Shown one piece after another: positions 44,028-54,105 of a DNA stretch of 64,000 nt. Made by a program: the position numbers and the translations under genes. The notes beneath the pieces were generated by a model. It had not been told where the DNA came from. It searched no databases and saw only the letters and a list, made by a program, of their open reading frames with translations. Origin of the DNA: Streptomyces mirabilis. GTDB lineage: Bacteria; Actinomycetota; Actinomycetes; Streptomycetales; Streptomycetaceae. The stretch spans positions 7,750,001-7,814,000 of the forward strand of contig NZ_CP074102.1 of NCBI RefSeq assembly GCF_018310535.1, given 5' to 3'. The first letter of the stretch is position 1; each line of letters opens with the position of its first letter.

Positions 44028-44061
44028 GAGGCCTGGCCCGTCGCCTGGCGGGCCAGGCCTC
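44028..44061 (+). terminator. xylA terminator
   Basis: GAGGCCTGGCCCG (44028-44040) pairs with CGGGCCAGGCCTC (44049-44061), a perfect 13-bp stem 12 bp after the xylA stop. Confidence 0.85.
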
Positions 44062-44181
44062 GCATCTCGCTGCGTGGACCCGGCGGGGAATGCTCCGGAA
44101 TCATGCGATCCACGGCATGAGTCCGTATCAACTTCGGCACAGGGGTCGCCCCTTGACCGGTTCGAGGCGAGTCTTGACGGT

Positions 44182-44706
44182 ATGGCCACCCCGCCCTTAC
44201 CGCCCCAGCCTCCCCGGCCGCCGGGAGACACGCCCCCTTCGGGAAACGGTGGCTTCGGCCCGCCGCCCGGAGGCTACGGGCCTCCTTCGGGAGGCCAAGG
44301 TCCCCCTTTCGAGGGCTACGGTCCCCCTCCGGGAGGTGATGGTCCCGAGCCTCCCGCTGGATTTCCCGACGGCCCGGAAGGCCCTGGTGGCGGGCGGCGC
44401 CGTACTCCGCTGTTCCTCGCGCTCGCCGCACTCGTGGCCGTCGTGGCTGTCGTCGCCGTGGTGCTGGTGGTCCGCGGCGGCAGCAACACGCCCGACAAGA
44501 AGGGGCCCACCGAGAGCGGCGGCACTCAGGGATCGTCTTCCCCGTCGCTGAGCATTCCGTCCGAGCTGCCCAGCGAGCTGCCTTCGTCGCTGCCCTCGGT
44601 CCTGCCTTCGTCCTTGCCCTCGGAGCTGCCGAGCGATCTGCGCAGCATCCTGCCGAGCGACCTGCGGTCGCTCCTCCCGACCTTGGGGAACGGCGCGCTG
44701 CCGTAA
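44182..44706 (+). CDS. Proline-rich single-pass membrane protein, unknown function
   Basis: This 174-aa protein has three parts. Residues 1-72 are rich in Pro/Gly with recurring GYGPPxGG units and would be cytoplasmic. Residues 75-97 form one transmembrane helix (LFLALAALVAVVAVVAVVLVV) after RRR. The outer tail ends in a repeated SELPS, SVLPS and SDLRS pattern with a period near 4 to 5 residues. The N-in topology follows from the RRR flank. No family recognised; such architectures are common among actinobacterial envelope proteins. Confidence 0.75.
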   Translation: MATPPLPPQPPRPPGDTPPSGNGGFGPPPGGYGPPSGGQGPPFEGYGPPPGGDGPEPPAGFPDGPEGPGGGRRRTPLFLALAALVAVVAVVAVVLVVRGGSNTPDKKGPTESGGTQGSSSPSLSIPSELPSELPSSLPSVLPSSLPSELPSDLRSILPSDLRSLLPTLGNGALP

Positions 44707-44720
44707 ACCACTGAGGTGAT

Positions 44721-44767
44721 GGGCACGCGCGCGTGGACGCCGTTTCGCGACTCACGCACGCGTGCCC
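44721..44767. terminator. Bidirectional terminator
   Basis: GGGCACGCGCGCGTG (44721-44735) pairs with CACGCACGCGTGCCC (44753-44767) with one mismatch. It lies between two convergent genes. Confidence 0.75.
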
Positions 44768-44786
44768 GACGAAAAGGGTGGCGAGG

Positions 44787-46130
44787 TCAGATCCCGTGCG
44801 GCAGCCGTACGTACGTGACCGTCGTCTCGATACCGCTGTCCACCAGCCGGCCCTGCACGTCGAACGCGCCCGCCCCGTCGGTCATCCCGAAGTCGTTGTC
44901 GTTGATCAGCGCGAGTGTGTCGTGGTCCACGCGCGCGACGCCCTCGATCTTCCCGGGTACCCCCGCGACCGTTCCCAGGTCCACGACCAGACGCTTGGCG
45001 AGCACCGGGACGCCGGAGGCGGCCGGATCGTCGAGCTGTTCCAGCGAGGGGGACGTCCTGTCGCTGTCCCAGGGACCACCGAGGATGTTCGCGCCACGCG
45101 TGAGCTCCACCACCTGCAACCGCGCCGCCTTGTCCGTGCGTTCCTCCACCAGCAGCCGACCGCGACCGACAGCCACCACGGAGGAGATTTTCAGCTCCGA
45201 CGTGTCGTCCTCGCTGGGGTCGACCACGTTCACCGGGTCGAAGCGGTAGGCGTACTCGGCGGTGACGGCCCGCTTCTTCGGGGCGAAGCGCAGCAGCCGC
45301 GTCGTGCGCGAGACGTCCCCCGCGTCGCCGTCCGGCAGGGAGAGCGGGCTCTGCACGGCCATCACCAGATCTCCGCCGGGGAGCTGCGCGAGCCCTTCGA
45401 AGCCGCGATTGATCTTGCGGTGCAGCAGGACGGCGGGCAGCGCCTCGACCACCGGATAGTCGGTGCCGGTCAGGTTCAGCCCCTTGGGCACATACCGTGT
45501 GAGGACCTTCCCGCGCGCGGAGACATGGATCAACGAGGGACCGTACTCGTCGACGAGCCAGAAACTGCCGTCCGCGGAACGGACGATGCCTTCGGCGTCC
45601 ACGCCGTTCGGGTTGTACGTGAGGGGGGTCTGCGCGTCATAGGAGTACGGTGCCTCGTCGCGCCCCGCCTGGTTGGACAGCCCGGTGACGGGCTTCCCGG
45701 AGGACGTGGTGATCGGGAGCGCGTCCAGCACCTTCACGGTGTCACCGGACACCCTGATCTTCACGATCGCCGGGTCGAAGCCGGGCACCGGGAACGTGCG
45801 GCGCTTCTTGCCGTCCACCTTGATCTGCCCATTGGGACCGCGGTCGGTGACCGTCCAGAACTCGCCCCGGCGCCCGGCCGGGTAGATATCGCTGCCGATC
45901 CCACCGAGGTCCACGCCTCGGTCGTCGCCCACCGTGCCGGGCAACAGCGCGTTGCTGAACGTGCCCAGGGGGATGTCGCCGAGGGTCGCGGTGCGTGTGA
46001 CCCTCGGCTGCGACGGGTAGCCCTGAGCGCTCGCGGTGCCGACCGCCACGAGGGCAGCCAGCATCGCGAGCGGTACACCCGCGGCGACGGTTCGGTGGAC
46101 GTGGCGCCGGCCGACGGCGTGCGGGGACAT
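44787..46130 (-). CDS. Secreted esterase-like-activity-of-phytase domain protein
   Basis: The 447-aa precursor has a signal peptide (AAGVPLAMLAALVAVGTASA). A beta-propeller-like domain follows, with GGIGSDIYPAGRRGEFWTVTDRGPNGQ, GVDAEGIVRSADGSFWLVDEYGPSLIHV, NRGFEGLAQLPGGDLVMAV and IEGVARVDHDTLALINDNDFGM. These match the 'esterase-like activity of phytase' family. Members are extracellular hydrolases of poorly defined substrate, possibly phosphate esters. Confidence 0.85.
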   Translation of the reverse strand: MSPHAVGRRHVHRTVAAGVPLAMLAALVAVGTASAQGYPSQPRVTRTATLGDIPLGTFSNALLPGTVGDDRGVDLGGIGSDIYPAGRRGEFWTVTDRGPNGQIKVDGKKRRTFPVPGFDPAIVKIRVSGDTVKVLDALPITTSSGKPVTGLSNQAGRDEAPYSYDAQTPLTYNPNGVDAEGIVRSADGSFWLVDEYGPSLIHVSARGKVLTRYVPKGLNLTGTDYPVVEALPAVLLHRKINRGFEGLAQLPGGDLVMAVQSPLSLPDGDAGDVSRTTRLLRFAPKKRAVTAEYAYRFDPVNVVDPSEDDTSELKISSVVAVGRGRLLVEERTDKAARLQVVELTRGANILGGPWDSDRTSPSLEQLDDPAASGVPVLAKRLVVDLGTVAGVPGKIEGVARVDHDTLALINDNDFGMTDGAGAFDVQGRLVDSGIETTVTYVRLPHGI

Positions 46131-46218
46131 CGGGCCTCCTGAGGCACAAGTTCGTTGTCAGCGGCCAGAGTTGGCCGCTGCGCCGAACGTCGTACGACTT
46201 CGAGGTGAACATGGGGCG

Positions 46219-47502
46219 TCAACCACTCATCGGGTCGCCGCCCGGGTCTCCCTGTGCCATCGCGAAGGCGGTGGCCGGATCCCCTGTCGCCGGCCCCGCG
46301 GGCGTCCAACGACCCCGCTCCTTGCGGTACGGCCACCATCGACCGTCACGCCCCAGGCGCAGCTGGGCAGGTGTGCCGACGGCGGTCCAACGGTTGCGGG
46401 TGGCACGCAGTCGCGGCCGCTCTCCCTCGTCCCAGGCCGCCTCCAGGGAGGCACGCGCGCGTGCGAGTGCCTCCGCCTCCACGGCCCACTCGTCCTCCAG
46501 CACGGCCAGCGCCACCACACCCCCGTGGTGCCAGGCGCGTACAGCGAGCGCCAGTTCCTGCCGGTCGCGCCCCGATCCGCCGGCCAGCCGCTCGACGATC
46601 GCACCCTCAGTGGCGGACACAGCAAGCCGAACCGCGTCCTGCTCGACAGTCAACTCCGCCGCCGGTGGTTCCTGCCCGTGAGCCGGCCTGAGCGCTTCGG
46701 CGAGCAGTCGGTGCGCCTCGGCCGCGGTCGCGGCAGCGAGGAACTCCAGGGCGGGCGGGTCGACGCCGGGTGCGGGCGCGGCCTCGGTGTCCAGGGAGGG
46801 CGGCCGACCGGGCACCTCGGGCAGATCCGGAGGAGCGGGCAGGGACGGCAGGATGTCCCCGGCCGCGTACGCCTCGCCGGCGTCCACGCCCTGCTGAGCG
46901 GGTTCGGGGGCGTCCGCCCGATCCTTCGCGGTCGCGCTGCCGCGCGACTGAAGCTCGTCCAGCAACCTGCGTTCGGCGCGGCCTCGCATCAGCAGCAGGG
47001 CGAACGGATCCTGGTCGAGCAGCCGCGCCATCTGATAGCAGAGCGCCGCGGTGTGCCCACAGTGGTCCCAGGCCCCGCAGTCGCACTCGGCCTCCAAGTC
47101 GCCCAACCCCGGAAGCAGTTCGACTCCCGAGGCCGCCGCGTCCTCCACCAGATGTGGGGGCATCTCGCGGTCGAGCAGCGCCGCGACATGCCCGGCCCGT
47201 TCGACGGCCATGTCCAGGAAACGGTCCCACTGCTCCTCGGACAGTTCCTGAAGCAGCACGTCAGAGCGGTGTGCGGTGCCGTCCCTGTCCCGAACGACGG
47301 CGGTGATGCGCCCCGGCCGCACCGACACGGCTCCCACCGCCTCCGTGCGCGCGAGTCTGCGGCCCGTCTTCACCTGCTCCGAGTCCAGCGCCGCGTCCTC
47401 CAGAGCCTTCAACCAGGCCAGGCCCCACCACGTCTGAGCGAAGCCCCGCCCCTGTGCGGGCGGCAGCGCCGCGAACGTACGCTCCTCGTTCCGATCCGTC
47501 AT
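46219..47502 (-). CDS. SWIM zinc-finger protein
   Basis: The 427-aa protein contains one SWIM motif ([19 protein letters not shown], CxCx(n)CxH) at about residues 139-157. Before it stands a [12 protein letters not shown] segment typical of the bacterial SWIM/SNF2 partner. The C-terminal half has Trp-rich repeats ([29 protein letters not shown]). SWIM domains bind DNA or proteins. The start overlaps the stop of the SNF2 helicase gene, so the two probably work as one unit. Confidence 0.85.
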   Translation of the reverse strand: MTDRNEERTFAALPPAQGRGFAQTWWGLAWLKALEDAALDSEQVKTGRRLARTEAVGAVSVRPGRITAVVRDRDGTAHRSDVLLQELSEEQWDRFLDMAVERAGHVAALLDREMPPHLVEDAAASGVELLPGLGDLEAECDCGAWDHCGHTAALCYQMARLLDQDPFALLLMRGRAERRLLDELQSRGSATAKDRADAPEPAQQGVDAGEAYAAGDILPSLPAPPDLPEVPGRPPSLDTEAAPAPGVDPPALEFLAAATAAEAHRLLAEALRPAHGQEPPAAELTVEQDAVRLAVSATEGAIVERLAGGSGRDRQELALAVRAWHHGGVVALAVLEDEWAVEAEALARARASLEAAWDEGERPRLRATRNRWTAVGTPAQLRLGRDGRWWPYRKERGRWTPAGPATGDPATAFAMAQGDPGGDPMSG

Positions 47503-50351
47503 CGTGCGTCCCCTCGCAGCTCCACCAGGTCGGCCAGTTCGGCGTCCGTCAGCTCCGTGAGCGCCGCCTCTCCGGCGCCGAGGACCGCGTCGGCCAACTG
47601 CTGCTTGCGCCGCAGCATCTCGGCGATGCGGTCCTCGATGGTCCCCTCGGCGATCAGCCGGTGCACCTGCACGGGCCGGGTCTGGCCGATGCGGTACGCG
47701 CGGTCCGTGGCCTGCGCCTCCACGGCCGGGTTCCACCAGCGGTCGTAGTGCACGACGTGCTCGGCCCGCGTCAGGTTCAGACCCGTGCCCGCGGCCTTCA
47801 ACGACAACAAGAAGACAGGGATTTCGCCCTTCTGGAAGCGCTCCACCATCGCCTCGCGCTCTTGGACGGGCGTCCCGCCGTGCAGGAACTGCGTCGCGAC
47901 GCCGCGCACCGCGAGATGGCGCTCGATGAGGCGCGCCATCCGCACGTACTGCGTGAAGACCAGAACGCTCGCTCCCTCGGAGAGGATGGTGTCGAGCAAT
48001 TCGTCCAGCAGCTCCAGCTTCCCGGACCTGCCTGGGATCTTCGGCCGGTCCTCCTTGAGGAACTGCGCCGGGTGATTGCAGATCTGCTTCAGGCCGGTGA
48101 GCAGCTTCACGATCAGACCGCGCCGCGCCATGCTGTCCGCGCCCGAGATCTCCGCGAGGGTCTCACGCACCACCGCCTCGTACAGACCCGCCTGCTCCTT
48201 GGTGAGCGAGACGGCACGGTCGGTCTCGGTCTTCGGCGGCAGCTCGGGCGCGATACCGGGGTCCGACTTGCGCCGCCGCAGCAGGAACGGCCGGACCAAC
48301 TGGGTGAGCCGCTCGGCCGCCGCGGGATCCTGAGCGCCTTCGACGGCCTGCGCATAACGCGTCCGGAAGGAGCCGAGACTCCCGAGCAGGCCCGGCGTCG
48401 TCCAGTCGAGGATCGCCCAGAGCTCCGAGAGGTTGTTCTCCACCGGCGTGCCGGTGAGCGCCACACGCGCGCGTGCGCCGATGGTGCGCAGCGCCCGCGC
48501 CGTCGCCGAGTAGGGGTTCTTCACGTGCTGTGCCTCGTCCGCGACGACCATGCCCCACGGCACCTCGGCCAGTCGCGGCGCGTCGAGCCGCATCGTGCCG
48601 TACGTGGTGAGCACGAACTCCCCGTCCGCCAGGCTCTCCAGACTGCGCCGTGAGCCGTGGAATCGGCGAACCGGCATGCTGGGCGCGAACTTCTCGATCT
48701 CGCGCTGCCAGTTGCCCATCAAGGAGGCCGGACAGACCACGAGGGTGGGGCCTGCCGCCGAGGTGTCGGTCTGCCGGTGCAGATGCAGGGCGATCAGCGT
48801 GATCGTCTTGCCCAGGCCCATGTCGTCGGCGAGACAGCCGCCCAGTCCCAAGGAGGTCATCCGGGCGAGCCAGTTGAGGCCCCGCACCTGGTAGTCCCGC
48901 AGCGTCGCGGTGAGCGCGGCGGGCTGCCCGACCGGCTCCTGCCCCTCCGGGTCCGAGAGCCGTTCCCGCAGCGTCGCCAGCCACCCCGTGGGCCGTACGT
49001 CGACCCTGCGGCCGTCGACCTCCGTGGAGCCCGTCAGAGCGGCGCTCAGCGCTTCGACGGGCGTGACCTTGCGGTCCTGTTGCGCCCGGGCACGGCGCAC
49101 CTCCTGCGGGTCGACGAGGACCCACTGGTCGCGCAGCCGCACCATGGGGCGGTTCGCCTCGGTGAGGTGGTCCAGCTCCTGCCGCGTGAGTTGCTGATCG
49201 CCCAGCGCGAACCACCAGTTGAAGGCCAGCAGCGCGTCCGCGGACAGGAAGGAGGGCGCGGCCGACGCGACCTTGTCCGGACTCCGCTCGTCGTCCGGCG
49301 GCCCGATGACGGCGCGCGCGGTCAGCTTGCGCGCCAGCTCCTTGGGCCAGTGCACGTCGACGCCGGCGGACGCCAGCATGCGGGCGCCCTCACCAAGGAG
49401 TTCGGTGACCTCCTCGTCGGCGAGTTCGACGGCATCCGGCACCGTCGCCGAGAGCAACGGCGCGAGCGGGGGCCAGGCGCGGGCCGCACGGCGCAGGGCG
49501 AGCAGGACGTCCATCCGCGCGCGCGGGCCGAAGGCCGCCGATCCGGCCCAGACGGCGGAGGCGTCCGCGACAAGACCCGGGTCGTTCACGCTGTGCACCT
49601 GCAGCACCCCGCGGAACGGGAGCCGCGTCTCGTCCGCCCCCACCGACGCCAACCCAGGGACCTCGACGCGCAGCGAGACGCGTACGCCCGCGTCGTGCCC
49701 CGCGGCCACGTCGGCGGCCCAGGCGCGCTGCTCCGGCACATGCCGCGGCTCCGGCGCCGCGAAGGCCGCGCCTCCCGCGGCCGGCGACGCGGCGGGGGAG
49801 CGGGGCAGCGCGTCGATGACCGCGTCGAGGAAGGCTCGCAGCAGCCGCTCCGGTTCGGGCAACCGCACGGGCTCACGGCCGTCCACCGGTACGGCGTGCG
49901 CCTCGGGGGGCATCGCCGCGGCGAGTTCGCGTACGCGCTCCAGGTCGTCGGCCCGTAGCGGACCGGCACGCCACGCGTCGTGGTCGCTCGCCGTCAGCCC
50001 CGGCAGCAGCAGCCCCCGCGCGGCGAGTTGGAGGGCGAGCACGGCGGCCGCGCCCCAGAACGTGGTCGCGCGGTGTGCGTGCGGGGCGGTACGCGCGCGC
50101 GTGAGGACCGGCAGCGCGGCGCGCACCGGGAGCAGGACGGCGGGCACGGTCACGAGCCCGACACCGTCGTCTCCGGGCAGTGCGACGGTCAGGTCGTCGA
50201 AGACGCCGGAGGCCACCACTGGTGGGACGTCACTGTCGGGCCGCCAGAAAGCGACGCTTCCGGTACGGGACGGATCGGCGGGCATGAACACGGCACAGCA
50301 TTGGGCCAGTTCGGAGATCTCGGCGGGCGTTGCCGCAGGAATTCTCTGCAC
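47499..50351 (-). CDS. SNF2-family ATP-dependent helicase
   Basis: The 950-aa protein has a variable N-terminal half and a C-terminal SNF2 motor. Motor motifs include [31 protein letters not shown] (Walker A), [12 protein letters not shown] (DEAQ box), [34 protein letters not shown] and [21 protein letters not shown]. Such motors translocate on double-stranded DNA and remodel protein-DNA complexes. Start GTG 50351 gives [17 protein letters not shown]; starts upstream remain possible. It is divergent from the desaturase and coupled to the SWIM gene. Confidence 0.9.
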   Translation of the reverse strand: MQRIPAATPAEISELAQCCAVFMPADPSRTGSVAFWRPDSDVPPVVASGVFDDLTVALPGDDGVGLVTVPAVLLPVRAALPVLTRARTAPHAHRATTFWGAAAVLALQLAARGLLLPGLTASDHDAWRAGPLRADDLERVRELAAAMPPEAHAVPVDGREPVRLPEPERLLRAFLDAVIDALPRSPAASPAAGGAAFAAPEPRHVPEQRAWAADVAAGHDAGVRVSLRVEVPGLASVGADETRLPFRGVLQVHSVNDPGLVADASAVWAGSAAFGPRARMDVLLALRRAARAWPPLAPLLSATVPDAVELADEEVTELLGEGARMLASAGVDVHWPKELARKLTARAVIGPPDDERSPDKVASAAPSFLSADALLAFNWWFALGDQQLTRQELDHLTEANRPMVRLRDQWVLVDPQEVRRARAQQDRKVTPVEALSAALTGSTEVDGRRVDVRPTGWLATLRERLSDPEGQEPVGQPAALTATLRDYQVRGLNWLARMTSLGLGGCLADDMGLGKTITLIALHLHRQTDTSAAGPTLVVCPASLMGNWQREIEKFAPSMPVRRFHGSRRSLESLADGEFVLTTYGTMRLDAPRLAEVPWGMVVADEAQHVKNPYSATARALRTIGARARVALTGTPVENNLSELWAILDWTTPGLLGSLGSFRTRYAQAVEGAQDPAAAERLTQLVRPFLLRRRKSDPGIAPELPPKTETDRAVSLTKEQAGLYEAVVRETLAEISGADSMARRGLIVKLLTGLKQICNHPAQFLKEDRPKIPGRSGKLELLDELLDTILSEGASVLVFTQYVRMARLIERHLAVRGVATQFLHGGTPVQEREAMVERFQKGEIPVFLLSLKAAGTGLNLTRAEHVVHYDRWWNPAVEAQATDRAYRIGQTRPVQVHRLIAEGTIEDRIAEMLRRKQQLADAVLGAGEAALTELTDAELADLVELRGDAR

Positions 50352-50596
50352 AGCGATGACGCATTCCTCAAGTTTGACTACTGGCTCGGAGCCGCCGAGG
50401 GTACAGCACTGCGTGCACCGGGCGTGGATGCCCGGACCGTGAGGTGGCTCTCCCCTGGGCGGGGGTGTACGTAACCCCCCTCGATGGGCGGGGCAAGCCT
50501 CAGTACGGACACGGGTGGTGGCGCCATGGTCGCCGAGGGTCACTGATTCGTACGTTTCATCAGGTCAGCCCTTCCCTGAGAAACCGGAGACCCGTC

Positions 50597-51679
50597 ATGC
50601 CCCAGACCGCCACAGCCGTAGTGGAAGGCCCTCCAGGGGGCGGCGTCGGGCAGAGTCCTGGGAGTGACTTCGCGCCCCTGCTGCGCACCGTCAGGGCTCG
50701 GGGTCTCCTGGACCGGCGCCATGGCTGGTACGCATGCGCGATCACCGTGAACGCGCTGGCGCTGGCCGCGGTCGTGACGGGTGTCGCCCTGATCGGCAAC
50801 TCCTGGTGGGTGCTCGTCCTCGCACCGCTGCTCGCCGTGTTCTCGGCCCGCACGGCCTTCATAGGCCACGACGCGGGCCACACACAGATCACCGGCAACA
50901 AGGGGATCGGCCGTGCGATCGGCCTGGTCCATGGCAACCTGCTCCTCGGACTGAGCTATTCCTGGTGGAACCACAAGCACAACCGCCACCACGCCAACCC
51001 GAACCACATCGACAAGGATCCCGACGTCGTCGCCGACGTCCTGGTTTTCACGGGTGAGCAGGCCGAGGTCAGGGTCGGCTTCCGGCGCTGGCTCACCCGC
51101 AACCAGGCCTGGCTCTTCTTCCCGCTCACCCTCCTGGAAGGCGTCGCCCTGAAGGTCCACGGATTCCAGGACCTGCGCAGGCAGCCGCCGCGCGAGCGGG
51201 TGGTGGAGGCACTGCTGCTGGTGACCCACGCCGTGGCGTACGCGACCTTGCTGCTCACCTCCATGTCCCTCGGCAAGGCCCTGGCCTTCGCCGCGCTGCA
51301 CCAGGCGCTGTTCGGCCTGCACCTGGGCATGGCCTTCGCGCCCAACCACAAGGGCATGGAGATGCCCGACCCGGACGGCGAGCGCTGGGGCCATCTGCGC
51401 CGCCAGGTGCTCACCTCCCGCAATGTCCGCGGCGCCGCCCTGACCGACTGGTTCCTCGGTGGCCTCAACTACCAGATCGAGCACCACTTGTTTCCCAGCA
51501 TGCCTCGCCCCCACCTGCGGGTCGCCCAGCCGCTGGTGCGCGCACACTGTCGGGAATTGGGTATTCCTTACGCGGAAACCGGGCTCGTCGACTCCTACCG
51601 GCAGGCCCTGCGTCACATGCACGAGGTCGGCGAACCCCTCAGGACCGAGCAGCCGCGGAAGGTCTCAGGGGGTGAGTGA
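50597..51679 (+). CDS. Membrane fatty acid desaturase
   Basis: The 360-aa integral membrane di-iron enzyme has the three histidine boxes HDAGH, HKHNRHH and QIEHH, separated by four hydrophobic segments. The family introduces double bonds into acyl-lipid or acyl-CoA chains and helps keep membranes fluid. ATG 50597 has GGAG 8 bp upstream. It is monocistronic by layout, with repeated TCTCAGGG words in the DNA behind it. Confidence 0.93.
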   Translation: MPQTATAVVEGPPGGGVGQSPGSDFAPLLRTVRARGLLDRRHGWYACAITVNALALAAVVTGVALIGNSWWVLVLAPLLAVFSARTAFIGHDAGHTQITGNKGIGRAIGLVHGNLLLGLSYSWWNHKHNRHHANPNHIDKDPDVVADVLVFTGEQAEVRVGFRRWLTRNQAWLFFPLTLLEGVALKVHGFQDLRRQPPRERVVEALLLVTHAVAYATLLLTSMSLGKALAFAALHQALFGLHLGMAFAPNHKGMEMPDPDGERWGHLRRQVLTSRNVRGAALTDWFLGGLNYQIEHHLFPSMPRPHLRVAQPLVRAHCRELGIPYAETGLVDSYRQALRHMHEVGEPLRTEQPRKVSGGE

Positions 51680-51732
51680 GCGCGGAGGGTCTCAGGGGTA
51701 GGTCAGGGGAGCGCCTCAGGGATGTCTCAGGG
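51662..51732 (+). repeat. Repeated TCTCAGGG words
   Basis: GTCTCAGGG occurs at about 51662, 51689 and 51724, with shorter CTCAGGG and GTCAGGG variants between. The cluster spans the desaturase stop and the promoter region of the next small gene. It may be a regulator site or simple-sequence drift. Confidence 0.35.
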
Positions 51733-51808
51733 TCGCGCACTGGAACCGTGAGAGGCGTGGACCCGTTTTCAGGACAGAGAGCGGCAGCAGCCGCGAAGGA
51801 GGCGACAC

Positions 51809-51991
51809 ATGTCGAAGAACGCGAAGATCGCCGCAGGAGGTGTGGCGGTCGGCCTCATCCTGCTGATCTGGTTGCCCTGGTGGGCCGCCTTCCTGATCGT
51901 GGTGGGAGTTCCGGCGGCCGCGTACCTGACGCTGGATCCCTCGCAGCGGCGCAGGCTGCGCCGCGTCACCCGCAAGGAACTCGGCCGCTGA
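51809..51991 (+). CDS. Small two-helix membrane protein, unknown function
   Basis: This 60-aa protein has two adjacent hydrophobic helices (AAGGVAVGLILLIWLPWW and AAFLIVVGVPAAAYLTL) and a strongly basic tail (RRRLRRVTRKELGR). AAGGAGG at 6 bp before ATG is an excellent ribosome site, so it is very likely expressed. No family recognised. Confidence 0.75.
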   Translation: MSKNAKIAAGGVAVGLILLIWLPWWAAFLIVVGVPAAAYLTLDPSQRRRLRRVTRKELGR

Positions 51992-52015
51992 GGCGCTGCC
52001 GATCGGCAGCGCCTC
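51990..52015. terminator. Terminator overlapping the small membrane gene stop
   Basis: GAGGCGCTGCCG (51990-52001) pairs perfectly with CGGCAGCGCCTC (52004-52015). Confidence 0.75.
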
Positions 52016-52041
52016 CCGGCACGCGGCAGGCGGCTCCGTCG

Positions 52042-52080
52042 CCGCTCGCGGACCGTGCCGTCGGCACGGTCCGCGAGCGG
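52042..52080. terminator. Long terminator hairpin
   Basis: A perfect 19-bp inverted repeat (52042-52060 with 52062-52080) stands between convergent genes. It is the second strong hairpin in 90 bp. Confidence 0.8.
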
Positions 52081-52130
52081 ACGCGTGCCACGCTTCGTCC
52101 GGGGCGAGGAGCGACCCACTGCGCGACCGC

Positions 52131-52991
52131 TCAGCTGGGGCGTACGGCCATCTTGTCGAGGGCCTCCAGGAGACCGGGCAGTTCCGGGCCCCGGCCGACG
52201 GGCAGGACCTCTCCGGGCTCCTCGTCAAGGAGGACGAAGGCGATGTCGTCGGTCCGGGCGACCATGGACCAGCCGGGGCCGTCCGCGCGCAGGGTCCGGG
52301 CGTCACCGCTGGCGAAGGACGAGCGGACACGGCCCAGGGGCGGAGGGGTGTCCACGTAGGAGCGCGCCTCCGCGAGCACCCGGCGGACACCGCTGCGGGT
52401 CTCGCCGCTGTCGCTGTCGCCGTCGGTGCTCTCGGTCTCGTCCCGGGGGGCGTCGTCGGGTTGGGCGGTGTCCTCCGACGTGACGAAGTCGCCGTCGTCG
52501 ATCTGTTCGCGCCAGATCGCCCACTGGAGGGCGATCTCGTCGGCTCCGAGGCGCCTTTGGGCCGGTCCCCAGACGGTGGTGTCCGGTGGAGCGAGCGCGG
52601 GCCGCTCCGTGAGCTCGGGCGCGGGGTCGTGCGGTGCCGGCACCCCGGGGGCCGCGACGGCGACGTCCAGGGGCCAGCCGGGCAGCGCGGAGACGACCGT
52701 GCGCTCGTCGGGCGACAACTCGTGCTCCATTCCGCAGTCCCAGGACGCGATGGCGACGGCGACCAGCGAGACGTCGTCGATGACGACCGTCCACCGTGCA
52801 CCCTCGCCATCCTGGCCCAGCACGAGACCGTACCCGTCGGCCAGGGGCGCCAGGTCGAGCCCCGCGCAGGCCTCCGGGTAGTCGTCCCCCAGCACGCTGG
52901 GGAACTTCGCGGGCGTCAACAGCACCGCCGTCAGTACATACAGCGCGTCGTCGTCCCCGGTGGCGACGGCGCCATCGTCCGTCCCGGCCAT
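52131..52991 (-). CDS. Conserved hypothetical protein
   Basis: The 286-aa soluble, acidic protein starts MAGTDDGAVATGDDDALYVLTAVLL. Notable segments are PKGFP-free but conserved-looking LTPAKFPSVLGDDYPEACAGLDLAPL, WDCGMEHELSPDERTVVSALPGWPLDVAVAAP, a Ser/Asp-rich linker near residues 175-205, and FVLLDEEPGEVLPVGRGPELPGLLEALDKMAV at the end. No catalytic motif or membrane segment seen. Codon bias is that of a real Streptomyces gene. Confidence 0.75.
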   Translation of the reverse strand: MAGTDDGAVATGDDDALYVLTAVLLTPAKFPSVLGDDYPEACAGLDLAPLADGYGLVLGQDGEGARWTVVIDDVSLVAVAIASWDCGMEHELSPDERTVVSALPGWPLDVAVAAPGVPAPHDPAPELTERPALAPPDTTVWGPAQRRLGADEIALQWAIWREQIDDGDFVTSEDTAQPDDAPRDETESTDGDSDSGETRSGVRRVLAEARSYVDTPPPLGRVRSSFASGDARTLRADGPGWSMVARTDDIAFVLLDEEPGEVLPVGRGPELPGLLEALDKMAVRPS

Positions 52992-53127
52992 CCCAGCCTC
53001 CCGATCGCTACGTTCGTCGGCGCACCATAATGCGACCCGAAGGCGCTTGTCACGAGCCCGAAACAGACGCGGAGCTGCAGTTATCCGGCTGGACGGGGGC
53101 GAAACGCCCGGCCCGCGTCTACCGCGG

Positions 53128-53442
53128 TCAGACGGCGGGCAGACCGAGCAGCGTCCGCGCCACCGTCCGGGGTGACTCGTCGCGCTCCCGCGCCAGAGCG
53201 ATGACGGCACGGCAGGCCAGCTCGTTCACCCCGAACGAGAGCGCCTCGGGCGACACCCAGGCCGCGGCCTCGTCGATCTGCTCCTGGTCGTCCTCCGCGC
53301 AGGCCGACACGTAGGCCGCGGCCGCCTCGAAAAGATTGTGTGTACGTTTCTCCGGTCGCCGCTTGGCGGGCCGTTTCCCTTCGGCCCCGTCGGTCGCTTT
53401 CCGGCGCCATATCTCGCGGAGTCTGCCGAACATTCCGGTCAT
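53128..53442 (-). CDS. Small conserved hypothetical protein
   Basis: The product is 104 aa from ATG 53442, which has AAGGTGG upstream; ATG 53472 would add ten residues. A basic N-terminus (FGRLREIWRRK, KRPAKRRPEKR) precedes a helical domain (HNLFEAAAAYVSACAEDDQEQIDEAAAWVSPEALSFGVNELACRAVIALARERD). Function unknown. Confidence 0.65.
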   Translation of the reverse strand: MTGMFGRLREIWRRKATDGAEGKRPAKRRPEKRTHNLFEAAAAYVSACAEDDQEQIDEAAAWVSPEALSFGVNELACRAVIALARERDESPRTVARTLLGLPAV

Positions 53443-53496
53443 CGGGCCACCTTCCCCCTGCGCGGTTGCCATCGCTGATCGTTCACCTGCTGCTAC

Positions 53497-54090
53497 TCAA
53501 CGTAGAGTTGAAGGCGCGGCGGCAGAAGAGGGACGGTCCGGTGAAGCGTCGCGAACGTTCCCTTCGAGTGAGTCGATCGTGCTCCGCAGCCAGGTGAGTT
53601 CGGCCCGGCTCGTGGCCCGGGCGATGGTGAGAATGCCCTGCCGGAAGGGATCGTCGAGCTCTTCGGCGCGCAACGGCCGGTCGCCTTCGTAGAAGAAGCT
53701 CGCGGGCTCCTCCAGGAAGGCGAGCCTGCGGCGCAGTACCGCGGCCTGTGTCGGGGGGTCGGCCAGGTGTCTGAGGAAGGCGAGCACCGTGAACCAGCGG
53801 TTCTCGTCGGTGATGTCGCGCTGTACGGGCTCCGCGAGTCGGCTGCGCAACTCGCTTCTCCCCTCCTCGGTGAGCGTCAGGACATGACGAGGGGCGGCCA
53901 CGGAGCCGGGCTGCGTCGCCCGCGCCAGCCACCCCGCCTTCTCCAGTCGCTTGATCGCGGGATACAGCGTGCTCTCCGCGACGGGCTTCACATGGCCGGT
54001 CAGGGCGGTGATGCGCTTGCGCAGCTCGTAGCCGTGCAGTGGGGCGTCGTACAGAAAACCGAGGATGGCCAGCTCAAGCATGCCCCGCAT
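53497..54090 (-). CDS. PadR-family transcriptional regulator
   Basis: The 197-aa protein begins MRGMLELAILGFLYDAPLHGYELRKRI, the PadR winged helix, with VAESTLYPAIKRLEKAGWL as the recognition part and a C-terminal helical dimerisation domain (LRRRLAFLEEPASFFYEGDRPL). A start at 54081 is also possible. It is divergent from the alpha/beta hydrolase. The palindrome at 54140-54159 and nearby ATACATC words are likely its operators, so it probably represses itself and the hydrolase. Confidence 0.9.
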   Translation of the reverse strand: MRGMLELAILGFLYDAPLHGYELRKRITALTGHVKPVAESTLYPAIKRLEKAGWLARATQPGSVAAPRHVLTLTEEGRSELRSRLAEPVQRDITDENRWFTVLAFLRHLADPPTQAAVLRRRLAFLEEPASFFYEGDRPLRAEELDDPFRQGILTIARATSRAELTWLRSTIDSLEGNVRDASPDRPSSAAAPSTLR

Positions 54091-54105
54091 TCTGCCGCAC
54101 CAGCG

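Noticed and set aside
47454..48653. Plus-strand frame opposite the SNF2 gene
   Set aside because: Shadow of the motor domain; no motifs.
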